Positions 33,301 through 47,275 are shown, counted from the stretch's first letter. The stretch is 64,000 nucleotides of DNA from Hedera helix (GCA_947179155.2 OX359266.1:49163039-49227038), one strand, 5' to 3'. The notes: generated by a model from the letters alone, not told the origin. Made by a program: numbers and translations.

Positions 33301-36300
33301 AATTCAGGCCTTGAATTGCACCCAAAAAAAAAAAAAAAACAAGAAGAAGACTTGATAAAATTCTACTGTACTCATTGCCAATTGGTTTTGATTTTTATGT
33401 TTCAACAATAATTATATATAAACACAAAATTATTTGCTACACATGAATACAAGAACAAAAGAACTTATCTCCTTCGTGTGTTTCAGAATATATGCATCAC
33501 AATAGATCAGTATAATAACAGCAATGATTATACCTTGAAATACAATAACTAAAATTGATGGTTCCATTGACCTTGAATTAGGTTATATTTTATTTTGTTA
33601 TAATTTCTATGTAAATCACGTTATGCAGGATGCCCATGAGGAATCAAGGGCTGTGTCAAAAGCTGCTGCTATGAAAGGTGATATGCTTCCTGTGCAATCA
33701 CTTTAAGTGGTACATAAAAAAGATGTTTTTTATTTACTTTTACCATAATTTGCTGGAATATGGCTGGTCAAAGGGATATACATATACCCAAGAATGTGGC
33801 ACAGTGCATCATTTAGAATTACTAGGTGAAGGCTTTAAAAGATTGTGCTCTTTAAGACGTGTCGAGGCATTTACAGATACATCAGTGTTTTTCTTCTAAA
33901 AGTAGATAGGAGATGGAATACGATAAATGAAGTACCCCTTTCTACTTGTTAATTCAAAATTAACTTGTCAAGATATAGGCTATAAGGCTGTTATTATAGA
34001 ACTGAAAATTACTCACTGAAATGTTTGTTATTGAATAACTTATTCAACTAGTTCTAAGTTGCTTAGATGACGATACAACATAAGAATATATTAATCTATT
34101 TAAGTTCAAATGAAGTGCAGTCTTCCCATAAGCTTTTCTAGTGAAAACAGATATGTCAGCTCATCTTGGGAACTGACATACAATCTTCAATGATTTCAAA
34201 AGCCTTTCTAGAATTATTTTTCGTTTATTAATGTATGATACCTATTTCTGAGTTACACTTGTTCACAACTCACTAGCCTAAACCAGGTATACTTGTCAAA
34301 AAAGTAGAAGTTGCAGTTTATAAGAAATTATGGAGAACTTTGAACTTCAGTTGCTAAGTCGAATATGTACTGCCCGACTATCCTGCCCCTGAACCAGCTT
34401 TTCGCTGAATTTTCGTATATATCTATGCACCAAAATCTAATTGCCATTTTGGAGGAGAATCTATAAAAACATATTTTGTTACAAGTCAAAACTGAGTATT
34501 CATGTCTTGATCTGCAGCAATTAAGCAGAGAATGGAGAAAGATGTTGATGAAGTTGGAAAGATTGCTCGTTTTATTAAATCCAAAATTGAGGCAGTTGAT
34601 CGAGATGTGAGATCAGAAACTTCTTCTTGCGAATTATGATCCATGCTCTGAAATTATTATCACTGAATTCTTTCTTTTCCCCATCTTTCATTTATACTTG
34701 ATATTCAGAATTTGGCCAATAGGCAGAAGCCTGGATGTGGAAATGGAACAGCTGTAGACCGATCAAGAACAGCGACAACACTGTAACTTGGATATTTTAT
34801 TTCAATCTTTATCTTTTCCTTTATGACCACCATAATTTGCATCATATTTTGACGCACAAAATGACACCAGTTACCTTTCTTTCTCGTTGTATTTTAGTAT
34901 TTGCACGACAGCAAGTTGCTGCTACCTGCCATATAAGGATTACATGCAGGAGGTGGCTTGCCTATATTGTTTGTACGCAGACTTGGGGAGATCCCCCAAG
35001 TGTTGTGACACGGACATAGCCTCAGGGTACCTGTGATAGTTTCGAATTTCGAACATGAAACCTCTTCCACAAATCAATCCTGTGCTGGACATGCTTATCC
35101 TTGAATTCTAGATTGATAATATGATAAGCATGAATGACCTGAATACATGAAACCTGCAGTAAACAACTTTCCATCATAGCAAATATGAAGTTTCTATTAG
35201 GGAATAGTAGTATCATGTATATCTCCGGCTAGAAAATATTTTAAAGCATCGTCATAGGTTTAATAGTAACCCCCTCGGCCCAATTTAAGTGACCTTTTTT
35301 GACAGGCACATAGTTTGAGGAGAAGTGTAATGAGTGGTTTGGTTGTTCCTACCACCATTGGATATCATTAAATAGAGAGATGAATGGTTAGGATTAACTT
35401 CTTAGGACTCATAAAATTTCACTTACCCTTTTCTACCCTTTTTTGGTGGTTTTTTCCCCCATATTTTATTTTTACCTATACAATCTTGCCAGGTTACATA
35501 AGTTCTGATAGAAGCACTACAGTAAATTGGCTACCGCTTTCCAAGCCATTTTGAAATATGTTTTTTGTTGCAGTGCCATGAAAAAAAAGTTTAAAGATAA
35601 GATGTCTGAATTTCAGGTTGGTCTGTTATGTAAATATTGGTATTTCTCTCCTTTTATCTGCTTATGCGTATCTTTATTTTTTGCTATTTAAAACGTTTGC
35701 AGATTCTTAGGCAAAGCATCCATCAAGAGTATAGGGAGGTTGTTGAGAGACGTGTTTTTACAGGTCTGTTATTCCTCTAACTCATTCGAAGTCAATTTAT
35801 TCTGTAATTTGAGGTTCTAAATCCTAAATCACTAATTGTTTTCTGTCTTTTGCAACTGTCAGTGACGGGTACTAGAGTCGATGAAGAGGTGAACGAATAT
35901 TCTTTGATCCTTAAATATTCACTGAATGTGTCTGCAGAAGTTTATATGCTGATATTCCTTATATTCTGATCAGACAATTGATCGACTGATAGAGACTGGG
36001 GATAGTGAACAGATTTTCCAGAAAGCAATTCAGGAACAAGGACGAGGCCAGGTTTAACTATTTCTTTGTTTTCGATTCTGAAAATCTCTTCATGCGGATA
36101 GTGGATACAACTAGAGAAGTTTGATTGTGGATACAATTAAAAAGATAAATGTCTAGGAATCAACCCTTTTCTGGACTGGCCCTTGTTGTGAACAGCTGTT
36201 TGTCACCATCGGGTGACAAGGCCAGTTTATACCTTAAGATTTGCTAATTTAGGCTATGTAACTCATGGCTTATTTTATGATTTGTGTTTGCAGATAATGG

Positions 36301-36886
36301 GAACCCTTGCTGAAATTCAAGAACGCCATGATGCAGTTATAGAAGTAGAGAGAAAACTTCTCGAGTTGCAACAGGTATTATTACAATGTTACCCCTTGAG
36401 ACGAGCCATACTGGTAGAAAGAGACGATTAAATGATTTGTGCAATTTATCCAATGACATTGGTGTTACTTTAACTAGAAAACAGAGAATGAATTATATCA
36501 GGATCTTATCTATATTCCTATATTGCATGCAGATATTTCTTGACATGGCAGTATTGGTGGATGCTCAAGGAGACATGCTTGACAACATTGAAACACATGT
36601 AAGTAGAGTTGCATTCTGCTTGGAACCTTGTGTAATAGTTTATATTACTGTAACTGCAATCGTATCTTTGAACTTTTCATTTACTTGTAGCCTCCATGTC
36701 CAATTATTGCAGGTTTCAAGTGCAGTAGACCATGTGCAGTCTGGGAATAAAGCCCTGCAGAAGGCAAAAAGTTTACGAAAAAGTACAAGGAAATGGACGT
36801 GCTTAGCAATCTTGATCCTCCTTGTAGTTATCATAATTGTTGTTGTGGGAGTGCTCAAGCCATGGAAAAGAAACAACGGCGCCTAG
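30337..36886 (+). CDS. SYP132: Syntaxin, plasma-membrane Qa-SNARE of SYP132 type
   Basis: Thirteen coding exons, all GT-AG and phase-consistent, give 305 aa: 30337-30354, 31896-31997, 32151-32207, 33629-33677, 34518-34606, 34709-34782, 35574-35616, 35703-35763, 35863-35888, 35974-36051, 36294-36374, 36533-36598, 36713-36886. The N terminus is MNDLLTASFVIPRGQS, followed by an Habc helical region (about 35-165), the SNARE motif (about 200-262) with the central glutamine at Q238 in LVDAQGDMLDNI, and a single C-terminal membrane anchor (about 278-296) ending KPWKRNNGA. Length and N- and C-terminal signatures match SYP132 more closely than SYP121/SYP111. Known family role: target SNARE for vesicle fusion at the plasma membrane, including constitutive secretion and cytokinesis. 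The SNARE region is spread over exons 10-13. Exon 7 contains an A8 run inside the coding sequence (35581-35588). The gene converges on the GT47 gene. Confidence 0.95.
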
Positions 36887-37547
36887 CTTCCTCCCCAATT
36901 CCTACTGCATTCTGAAGCTTTCTCGTCTGTCCCCTCATAATTTGCCTATGAAATCTGTGTTGGAGTATAATAGTATATGTAATACATGTTATCAATCTTT
37001 TCTAACAAATTAGAGACCATTTTTACTCTAGTAACTGAGAGGATTTATTCTTTTGTACCCTTTTAAATAAAACTTTAGGTACTAACATTATCTTGCAAAA
37101 ATACCAATTTACTTTTTAAGCTGCCGGTAAGCTTTTTAAAATTTTGGACCATAGTTCACTTACTGTAGCATTCCGTGTTTCCTGAAAGGGGGTATACGGA
37201 GAAGCAAATAAGTAGATAGCAAGGCCTTCAGAGGCAAGTCCCCTTCTTCCCTTTATTTTCACAACTAATGAAAACCTATAAAGCATGAGCCTATTTCGAA
37301 GTTTGGATAAATTAGATGTAAAAGTTGCCTAATATATCATCAGAATAACATATTCTTCTAGCTTCACTTTTTTTTCAGACGCAAGAAACTTTAAAATGAG
37401 GGAAAGATTTGACATACGCTTCAAGTAGCCTTTTCGATACTAAAGTAAATGTAGCTATTCATTTAAGAATGAATACAATGCATTACAAAAAAATTACTCA
37501 GATATCAAATGTATGTACTTATCTACAGCTGTTGGGGATTTAACAAA
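36887..37547. other. Convergent intergenic region
   Basis: The 661 bp between the stop codons of two convergent genes, holding both 3' UTRs. AAATAAAAC near 37066 is a possible poly(A) signal. No other feature seen. Confidence 0.6.
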
Positions 37548-40500
37548 TTAGGAACTTAATGGAACTCTCACAGAACTTCTTCGCAGCCATAATTCATACA
37601 TAACCATATAAAAAGCATTAAAATCGACAGGGGAAGTATGCCACTGGAAATGTTTTCTAACCTTCAAAACATTGCTTTGTAATGTTAAATATTCATCGAA
37701 GCTTATACCTTGAAGGACTTCCTTTAGTAATGGAATATCTAGTGTGGCAACAATAACTGAGAAGCTATTCCAATTTAATATGTCTGCAAATGGAAGATCA
37801 TAGTGGTTGGCAATGATTACAGGTACACAACCATAATATAGTGCATCCCCAATACGAGCTGTGTTTACTTCGAAGCCCTTCACATGGAGGCAGAACTTGC
37901 TCCCCAAAAGCTCGTCAGCGTAAGGTGTCTTGAGGCGACCTAAGTGAACAGAGATCTCAGAATCATTCCCCCATACTTCAACAAGCTTTTCACGTACTGG
38001 TGAGTTGATTGATCCAGCAAAGAAGACTAGCTTTTTCCTGAAATTATTAAAAACATTTCTAGATTATGATTCCGGTTAAATGTTATAGATATATCAGCTG
38101 GTGGATTAGTAAATCTAGAAATTTCTCTTACTAAAATTCACGCAGCAGCTTCCTTCCTCAAATTTCTTTTTCCATTCCAACTTTTAAGTGGGTTAGTTCA
38201 AGTATAAGCAGATCTTAAATTGTTTTGAAAAACTAATAAGAACACACAGGTGGGTATGATAAATTGAGGCTTCTTCTCTTTCAGGTTCTACCACAGTTAT
38301 ATATCCAGTACCAATTTTTCAGGAATTTTGCCTTAGGACAGAATGTTGGAAACCCCAACCACGTATGGAAGCAAGTAAATTTTTTTTTTCAAATAAAGAA
38401 AAATTATACTACATTATACTTCACAAGAATAAGATAATTTACCTTTTAAATAAGTAGGAAGAAGGATGATGGATTACTAAACAAGAAAGCATTGCATGAC
38501 AGCAATCTAAATGGACCCTAACAACACCAAGTAAACCGTATGCATTTTTTTTACCATGCCATAATATATTGGTAAACACGTGACAATTTATTGAAGTTGT
38601 AAATTATATTGTTTCCAATTGTAAACATTTTCCTTACAATCAGGATGAAGTAGTTATATAGAATCGAAAATAATACAAGTCCTTGAAGGCTTTTCAGAAT
38701 CCCAGGAAGCTTTTAACAAGGCCAGAGATGGTAAACACATCTGAAGATGTATAAAACTAATCATATTCTGGAATTGCTCGTCTGTTGTCCATAATAGGAC
38801 ATTCTGTAGTCAGAACAAAGCTCTAACGAACCTATATAGTATATAGCGACGGTGTGAAAAAATAAAAGTAAATAATAACTACATAGACATCTCTCACCTT
38901 TTTGATGGTGCAACACTCGGTGGTTCATCTTTTCTTGGCCAAATTTGAGGCAAGGATGCATCTTTATGAGCAACATACCCAGATAGGAAATAGCTTGACG
39001 AGCATACAACCTGAATGGCATTGAATTTTACCTCGTCTGCTTTTTCCATAGCAGATCTTCCGATGGAATGGCATGCAACATAGAAATGGTCTGCCCCACC
39101 AGTCCGATTCCAATAGGGGTAGCTATGACTAATATTAGAGATGTAATCTTTGATAAAATCTTGGATACCATCAATTCCCACTCTTCGATCATGCCGCAAC
39201 CTTGCTATTGAAAAAGGTAGATAAAATAGATCCGCTTCTGATGGATCTTCTGTGATGAAATGACTCTTCACAAGAACCTTCTTAAAGTAACTTTCGCTGG
39301 CATAGTTACCCCCAGGTTCAAAATCCACTGGCAAGAGCACGTTAGCAAAGGAATCGTCTCGGCGATGAGGATAGATATATATCTTCAAGCTCCTGTTCAT
39401 TTCCTTGTAGTTTTCCATAAAGATATCTCTGTCATGGAACACCTCGTTATTCACATTGTTTCCTGGCATAAAAATCAGTCCATTTCCGGACTGAGGGGTT
39501 AAGAAACAAAATGCATGCAGAAAAAAAGACCCAAAAAAAAACAAAATACCATACATCCTCAACCCCGCACCCCATGCACCAGGTTCTATGGTCAGTCCTT
39601 GACCCCCACACTCAAACAATTACAACAAAAGGGGACAAAATAGAACCCAGTTTGATGGCCCTAAATTGAGTGTCTAGATGCAGTACCACATAAGGTTGAG
39701 CAGTCTTTTCTAATGAAGTATCTAAATTAATTAAAAACTGTGTAAGTATCTAAATTAATTAAAAACTCTCCATTTCAGTATAAGATATGTTCTTAGTTGA
39801 AAGACCTCTAATTCGGGCAACTGCAACAAATAGCTGTATACGTCACAGGTGATCTTAAGTGTACGCTTATTGTTCAAATCGAATGTAAAGAAATAAGCAA
39901 GAGTTCAAAACTGCATAAATTAATGAATGAAACTGAAAGAAAGCATGTTATAGAAGCAGGTCACATTGAACTATATATTTTTACATATATGACAGATGCG
40001 ATAATAAGACTGCAAGGTTCATCCCAATATGCTCCTGTTAACCACTATGCAAATTGTTTGAGAAGAAGACCATGAAAGGCTTCACATGCCACACAGAGTC
40101 ATACTCAAAATAAGCATGAAACAGGCGAGAGCTAAGCCCAAAATGGATTGATTTAAGGGCTATACTAAGGTACCAAGAAGTTAGAATCAATATATGTAAT
40201 TTTTCGAACTAGGATGGCTTATTTAGTAAAATTAAGATTTCGTTATTTAGTTTGGTTTGGAATTTTATTATTACAAAGGTTTTGATCTATGGAATATTAA
40301 CTAATGGAACGTAATTACTAAATTCCCCGGATCCTCAATTTTCTGTGTTCTCCCTCCCCTTCTGTTCTTCTTCTTCTTCCCCTTCTACCTTCTGAGCTTT
40401 CAACTTCTTCAATTTTTCTCACCTCATTCTCTAAATCATTTCCTCTTTATCAATATTCTTTCCCCATCTCTACATCAGTCTGATCATTAGACATGCGGTT

Positions 40501-41048
40501 AGTAAGAGAATCATAGTTATATCGGCACATCTTACTCTCGTCAGATAACCACTCATTCACGAAAATAATAATACTGAGATAGAACATGTTTGCCAGATTT
40601 GGCATGCAAAATGCACCAATTATCAAGCTCTTTCAAACGTATAAAAGATACAAAGCAATACTTTTCAAAAATTATCTTAAAAAAATCCAGAATCAAACAA
40701 ACAGAATAGGCATAAAAAAGAAAAATTAAAAAGAACTATACCAATTGAGCCCAATTTCCATTGTCCGCCGGCATCAGCAGGGGTTTCTTGGAATTTAGCC
40801 GAATTTGTCGAATTTCTCAACGAACTCTTAAGGGGATCCTCAGGTGGGACTCTGATTAATGAAGACCCAATTGAATGCTTGAAGTGGAGAGGGGATTGGT
40901 TGAAGAGATTTGAGGTTGAAGATATATAGAAGAGGATGAAGAGAGAGGTTATTAAAGCTAAGCCTGTTGGTATAAAGAAGAAGCTTCGCAGTGAATCAGA
41001 TAATCTTCGGCGAGAGAAGGAGTATAGGACCAGTATTGAACGAGCCAT
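37548..41048 (-). CDS. Exostosin-family (GT47) glycosyltransferase
   Basis: Three coding exons on the minus strand give 453 aa: 41048-40742, 39462-38898, 38037-37548. Junction phases agree: ATT G|GA and AAA AG|G. The acceptor at 39463-39464 was chosen over the more upstream CCCTCAG near 39492 because only it keeps the frame; reading on through 39493-39619 gives poly-T intron sequence. The N terminus is short and cytosolic (MARSILVLYSFSRRR), followed by a signal anchor (about 23-42), a stem, then the exostosin domain (about 115-410) with KEMNRSLKIYIYPHRRDD, EADLFYLPFSIARLRHDRR, GADHFYVACHSIGRS and YYGCVPVIIANHYDLPFADI. Type II topology fits a Golgi enzyme. Plant GT47 members build xylan, pectin, xyloglucan or arabinan side chains; the donor and acceptor here cannot be told from sequence. 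Confidence 0.9.
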
Positions 41049-42660
41049 TCTGGGCTGAAAATACGGTCGTCTGTCAAAGAGAGAGACTGGGAAGAGAAGG
41101 CGTGCAAATTTATTTCCGAAAACTTCATGTTCGTCAATAACTTATTTTAAAATAAAAGTTCAAGTGACGTATCAGACATTTTTAGCTGGGACTTATAAAA
41201 AGAGTGTTCGATATTATTTTGATATATAAGTAATAAATTAAATTAAAATAAATTATTAAAATATTTAATTAAAATAATTTATAAATTAAAATAAAATAAA
41301 ATAATATTTATATTTGATTAAAATTATTTATATGTTATTTTTTGATAACTAAAAAAATTATTACTTCGCAAAAATTACTTATAAGTTAATATATAAGTTA
41401 AAAATAAATTACATGAGAACACTCAAATAATAAAAAAGAAAATTATATATATTGCAAACTTTTATCTCGATTTTCTTATTGTTAACTACGTGAATAAATA
41501 TTAATGATAATTTTTTTGAAGAGATCTGTAATAAGTGAGTGTTCCTATAATTTGTACCAATTTCGTGTATTGATAAAATTCGTAATTATAATTCAATATA
41601 AATTTATCGCAAATACATAACAAGACTCTAGTAAAAATCTATTTATAAGTTCATTTGACCAATTTATAATTGACTAACTTATAAGTCACTCTTGAACAAA
41701 CCCTTACAAGTTATTTTAAGTTGTAATTTTATAAATAAAAGTGTTTAGTACTATTTTAACTAATAAGTAAAAAAATAAGTTGAAATGAATTATAATTTTT
41801 TTTATTAAACTGATTTATAAGTTAAAATAAGTTATAAAGATTGCTAAAATAAAGATAAAAGAATTTTTATATTTAATCAAATCTACTTATTTTAAAATAA
41901 ATTATAAATTATTTTTTCAAAAATAAAAAATTGTTACTACTTCTTAAAAACTATTTATAACTCATAAGACAATTTATAAATTAAAAAATAAAAGTTCAAA
42001 TAGTAAAAAATTATTTTTAAGCTTGTAAAACCAAGTTCTAGCTCATTCTCGAAATAGGCTCTAAATTATTTTTTATTTATTTGACTTTGACGCAACTTAC
42101 CCATAATATGTATATGCACACACACTATAAGCAAATTTAATTATTTTCATTTCGTAACAAAATAGTAAATGTATACTATTAACGCTCGAATATGGCTCAA
42201 TCGCCGTCTAGAACGTCAAATCTGTATAATTGAACAACTGAAAATATTTGATGGCTAGAGTTATCGAAGGATACCTCTAGTGTGAAAGTAAGTACAAATT
42301 TTAAGATATGTTAACAGTAACAATGTTTAGTATTCAGTAGATTAAAATGACATTATTTTAATATTCTCACCTCTATTGTTCACCTTGTCTTTTATATCAA
42401 TTGTTTTTTCTTCTCTTTTTGCTGGGGCAGTCCAACGGATCCTTTCGGAGCAGGTAACTGTTTTCCCAGTTATTGTTCAAAGTAACTGCCATAACATCCG
42501 AAGTAAACGCTGAGTTATACCCGTTATGGTAATTATCATATCATTTATCAACCAGAATTAAAAGGTAACGAACCAAGCTCGTTGAACTTAAAAGTTATCT
42601 TCTGAACGTATTAGGCCTAATGGGGTGTAAAGTTAAATCTCAATATGAACAATCCACTTA

Positions 42661-43510
42661 AGGACTGTTTGTTTAGAGTTAAATGGAGTTGAATTTGAAC
42701 GAAAAAATGATACAGTGTGTTTGTTTATTTCTTTTCCAATGTCTAAATCGTACCATTCCGTTTGACCGAATAAGCCACTAATTTTTTACTAAATCGGTCC
42801 CAAGCTACTGAATGAATTTTTTTACACCTATTACCCCTTGTTTCTCCAATTATGCCAGACGTATTTGTAAAGGCCGTGCCGGACGGCGACTCGTGCCAGC
42901 TTCCCTGTACTAATATTAACAGCCTGGATGAGTGAAAGTTCATTGGGGTAAAGCTCCGAGTAAATGCGAAAGACAAAACTAGTGATTGCTAGACCTAGAG
43001 CGACATTCCCAATGAACTCAAGTGGACATCTTGTTGTTTGTACAAATGGTCGGACATCTTATCATTCCCCAACGACTTTAATTAGATTATTTTGGATGAG
43101 AGAGAAAAAGTAAGAGGGAAATAGGAATTAGAGTAAAAAAAAATTCTTCTGCGAGTAACACTTGTTGGCCAGACTTTTTATGTCATTTTGTTTGTGTTTA
43201 TTAGTAATAATCTCAAGCCCTTTACAAATACGTCCGGCACAATTGAATTATTTAATACTTTGTTTTATAATTTTTATAATTATTTATTTTTATCTGTTGT
43301 ACAATAAATATTGTATTTGATTTTTTTTAATATGTTTAGACAAAATTATATACTTGTCCATCGTAGTTTAAAGGGGTAAAATAGTAAAAAACTGTTATTC
43401 AAATGTTTCAGACGTATCAATTATCAAACAATTTTTTTCACTTAGTATTCATCTCATTTAGGTTGCTTAACCATTCAGAACTATTTCATTTAATTTTATC
43501 AAACAATCCT
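42661..43510. mobile_element. PIF/Harbinger-like non-autonomous element (850 bp)
   Basis: Left end AGGACTGTTTGTTTAGAGTT, right end in reverse AGGATTGTTTGATAAAATTA; both continue into AAATG. TTA flanks both sides (42658-42660 and 43511-43513), the target duplication typical of PIF/Harbinger. No transposase frame. Confidence 0.7.
42847..43245. repeat. Inverted-repeat segment nested in the 850-bp element
   Basis: Inverted arms of 29 bp at 42847-42875 and 43217-43245 share GACGTATTTGTAAAGG with few mismatches. The 341 bp between them are more GC-rich than the surroundings, so this is probably a second element inserted into the first. AATT adjoins both arms, but being palindromic it does not settle the target site. 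Confidence 0.6.
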
Positions 43511-44818
43511 TTACTCTAGTAAAATGTGCAGCCCAATATATACTTCTATAGACGTATCATTAATTATATACTTAGAAAGAAAAATTTTATTTTAGTTGAT
43601 TTAATGAGTACTCTCTAAAATCTCTTTTCATATTAAAAAGTTAAAATGTCAACAAATTATTTTCTCTTTTACTCACTTCCCCATACTTTTCACTAGACTT
43701 TTAAGATTGAAATGCATATCTAGATTTATGATATTATGATTAGGGGTGAGTAAAGAACCGAATTGTCCTCGAAATCACATAAAAAATCGCACAAATCGCA
43801 CTAACTGTTCTGACGTATGTGGCGATTTTAGGTGGGTTGAAAAATCATAAATGCAGTTTCAGTTTGATTTTTGGGCAAAATCGCATACAATAAACCGTAC
43901 CATGTTTTGTTTTTTTTTTTTTTTAATTATATGGCTAAAAACTAGGTTGTGCGATAGAGTCCTGGAATGAGTAACACTGTCAAAATGGAGCATACCAATA
44001 AACATTATTATAATGTACAAACATATTGCATGGGAAATAAACTTACACTTAAAACTTAACCCAAACATGGTATCTAAGGTTGTGTATGTAGATGAACAAG
44101 AAGAAAAAAAACAGTTAGAAACTTGTATTGAGCTGAAAGCATCCATTTTGGATTGACTTTGTCTTCTTCCATTGAAGAGGCAACACATGATTATATTGAA
44201 CTTCATCTTTAAGAGCTATTGGGAAAATAACAATAATTACTGTAAATTGGTTATCGTGTTGTTATGCTGCCTGGGAAATCGTTATATTTTCTGTGGATAT
44301 TTTATTGCAAATATTAAGCTTTGCATGGGATATACAGAAAATAAATTTTTGCTCTAACATGTAATATTAATATTAATTTTTTAAAATTAATTTGAAACAT
44401 TTGCAACTAAAACTAATATGAATACATTTAATTTTTGTTAGTATGGTTATAATATTGTAAATTATCTGAAGGCAATTTTTCCTCCATTTTAAAATATAAG
44501 ATTATTATTGACCTTTTAAATATAATTTTAGTATTTTAAAATTTTAAATTGAAATTAATACAATGATGAATTTAACATGTTTTACTAATTATAAAATTTA
44601 TTGTTTTATAATTTTAAAAATGTCCAGCATTGGTTAGTCAAATAATTGATAATTACATAATCAAGTATATAGTAAGAGTGTAATAGTCATACACTTTTGT
44701 AGTTAATTATTGCTTAATTATTTTAATGTTTATACGAATTTTCATGCGACTAATATTATAGTGTAATGCAAGAGGCTTGAGTTGTCTCTCACTTTATCTC
44801 GTTATCTACGCTAATTAA

Positions 44819-46080
44819 GGAGGGTGTATTCAATTAAAACTTTTAATAACTTTTAAAGACTCTTTTTAAGTGACAGATTTTTGTAGAGTTCGTTGACTTT
44901 TAATGACTTTAAAGACTTTTAAAATATTTTTTAAAGACTCTATGAAATAAGTGACATACTTTTATATACTTTTTACTAAAGATTTTGATAGACTTTTATA
45001 TACTTTTAATATATCTTATAGCTTACATCATTAAGTATTTTGTTGAAGAGGTCGGACAATATACTTTGAAGAAAACTATAGAAATGATGAACTTGATATA
45101 TTGGTTTGGTTTGGAAGCATCCCTGTCTTTACACCTTTAACATAATAGAGTATCACATAACCCAATGATCACAAATGGATAAAAAAATTAAGGGGATAAC
45201 AGATTTAGAGAAAATTACACACTATCCTATAATGGAAAAAGTTTATAAACCACATAGAACTTTAAAATTTTCTATTGTTTTTTTAATGTTAGTACCTAAA
45301 TATTGTAATTACAATTTTAACGCAACAATGTAAAATGACATTTGCAACCAAATGAAATGAGGGGTTATTCATGAAAATTCTCCATAGAAACAGTTGCTAA
45401 AATGCGAACAATTCTATTAGACAGTTTACTTAGTATATCATTATTTATCAAAAGTTTATAGGAGGCATTTTCAAATAACCAGTATAAATAACACCCAAAA
45501 TATATTAAATCAACACTAACATGTAAGCTTACACAGCTGATGAGGATGAATTATGCTATATTTTTATTCCCTAAATGCTAAGTTTTTGTAATTATTTTGT
45601 ACTTAAATGTATTAATATTTATTTTAATTTGGTTTTGATATATTTTGTGAGTTTTCAATTAATTTATATTATTTATATTGTTTTATGTTATTTTATGCTA
45701 TTTTTATTTGTTAATTTTTATTATTTTAGGAAAATTATTTATTATTATGTGTTTTTATTTATTTTATTTGTATTTATTTTATTTTATTTTCATCTTCTCC
45801 CTTTCTCAAATATTTGAAAGTTTTTGACAAATATTTAAAAGTCTTCGGGCATGAGGCCAGACTTTGAATATGAATAAATCTTGTTTTAAAGTATATCAAA
45901 CTCCACCATTTAATAGAAATCTTTAAAATCTATGACTTTTTGAATACCAAAATACTTTTATAGACTTTGTAAAAGTCTTAATTCAATACCACATAACTTT
46001 TAAAGACATTAGAAAAGTTGTAATTGAATACCACTAAACTTTTATAAACTCCTTACAAATCTTAATTGAATACACCCCCC
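44819..46080. mobile_element. PIF/Harbinger-like non-autonomous element (1262 bp)
   Basis: Termini GGAGGGTGTATTCAATTAAA and (reverse of right end) GGGGGGTGTATTCAATTAAG, flanked exactly by TAA at 44816-44818 and 46081-46083. Subterminal regions are filled with GACTTTTA-type repeats. The centre is AT-rich with only low-complexity frames. Confidence 0.8.
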
Positions 46081-46509
46081 TAAGTTTCGTCACTTTCACG
46101 AACCATCCTTAATAAAAAAAAGGACAAATCTTACTTTATGAGATAACAAATAATTTTATATTTTTTTCTTAAGTTTTTTTTTAACCTTTATCGCTCTCAT
46201 GCCTTATTTTCTATCTTTTAAAATTCACCTTTCTCAATTTATTTTAATAGATTACGTGTTTGAATTTATTACTTGGCAAAATAAGAATCTCCAACGCTAC
46301 ATTTTGAAGGAAAGAAGAAACCTCTTGGTTACTCTTTTTGTTCCTCTTTCCATATTCACCGCCCCCCAAGTAATTAACTCACTCTATTACTTATATGTTA
46401 TTTTTCTATAAAATAAACATTGCAATGCTACTTAGACTAGATTTAAAATTATGATATGGTAATATTCTATTCTATTCGCTTAATTATGTAAAAGTATATA
46501 ATAAAAAAT

Positions 46510-46677
46510 GGGAATTGATATTTTCGTCCTGAGATTAAATAGGACCTACTTACAAAAAATATTAAATTAAATTACGAAAATATCAATTCTCTATATTATG
46601 AGCATTAATATTTTTATAAATTAATTTAATATTTTTCTGAAATTAAATGGAATTCATTCACAAAAATATCGATTCCC
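46510..46677. mobile_element. MITE (168 bp) with 8-bp target duplication
   Basis: Termini GGGAATTGATATTTTCG and (reverse of right end) GGGAATCGATATTTTTG. Exact flanks TAAAAAAT at 46502-46509 and 46678-46685. An 8-bp duplication suggests hAT-type mobilisation. It has internal similarity to 29781-29957. Confidence 0.75.
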
Positions 46678-47275
46678 TAAAAAATACTATATAATTGTGA
46701 TTGTGTTGACTATGAATAGACACGAACGTACGTAACTTTATTGAATGAATTGTTAAATGACAAATTAATTAATAATTTTATGAAATCATAAATTGCCATT
46801 AATAAAATTCTTAAAATTAAACCACTAATAACAATTTTGTCATTTAACACTTTTCAGATACTTTATATGTTTTAACTAAGATCAATATTAGATTTTGAAA
46901 ATTAATTTAAAGTTGATAAGATTTATTAAAAAATATGAAACAATAAACATTAGGTTATAAATAATTTATACTAATATTTATCATCGTATTTATTAAAATT
47001 AATTATATTTATTTTAATTTTAAATTTAAAAATATTTTAAATTAATTTTAAAAAATTAATAATAATCTTAAACAAAAGAGTTTAAGATGTAATTTAAATA
47101 ATAAAAAAAGGAGGCAGACCGGACAACGTATGTGGGTGGTCCAACTCGTTCAACAATTATACCCCGACTCTGATGGAAATAAAATTGATAAACCCTTGCA
47201 ACTCAGTTCAGTCGGTCTATCTAGCACGAAGAGTTAAGCAAGCCTACAGAGCAACGGCCGGTGGTAGGTACTGAT

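Noticed and set aside
35266..35470. Stowaway MITE in SYP132 intron 6
   Set aside because: A left end like CCCCCTCGGCCCAATTTAAG is visible, but no matching right end or TA flank was found.
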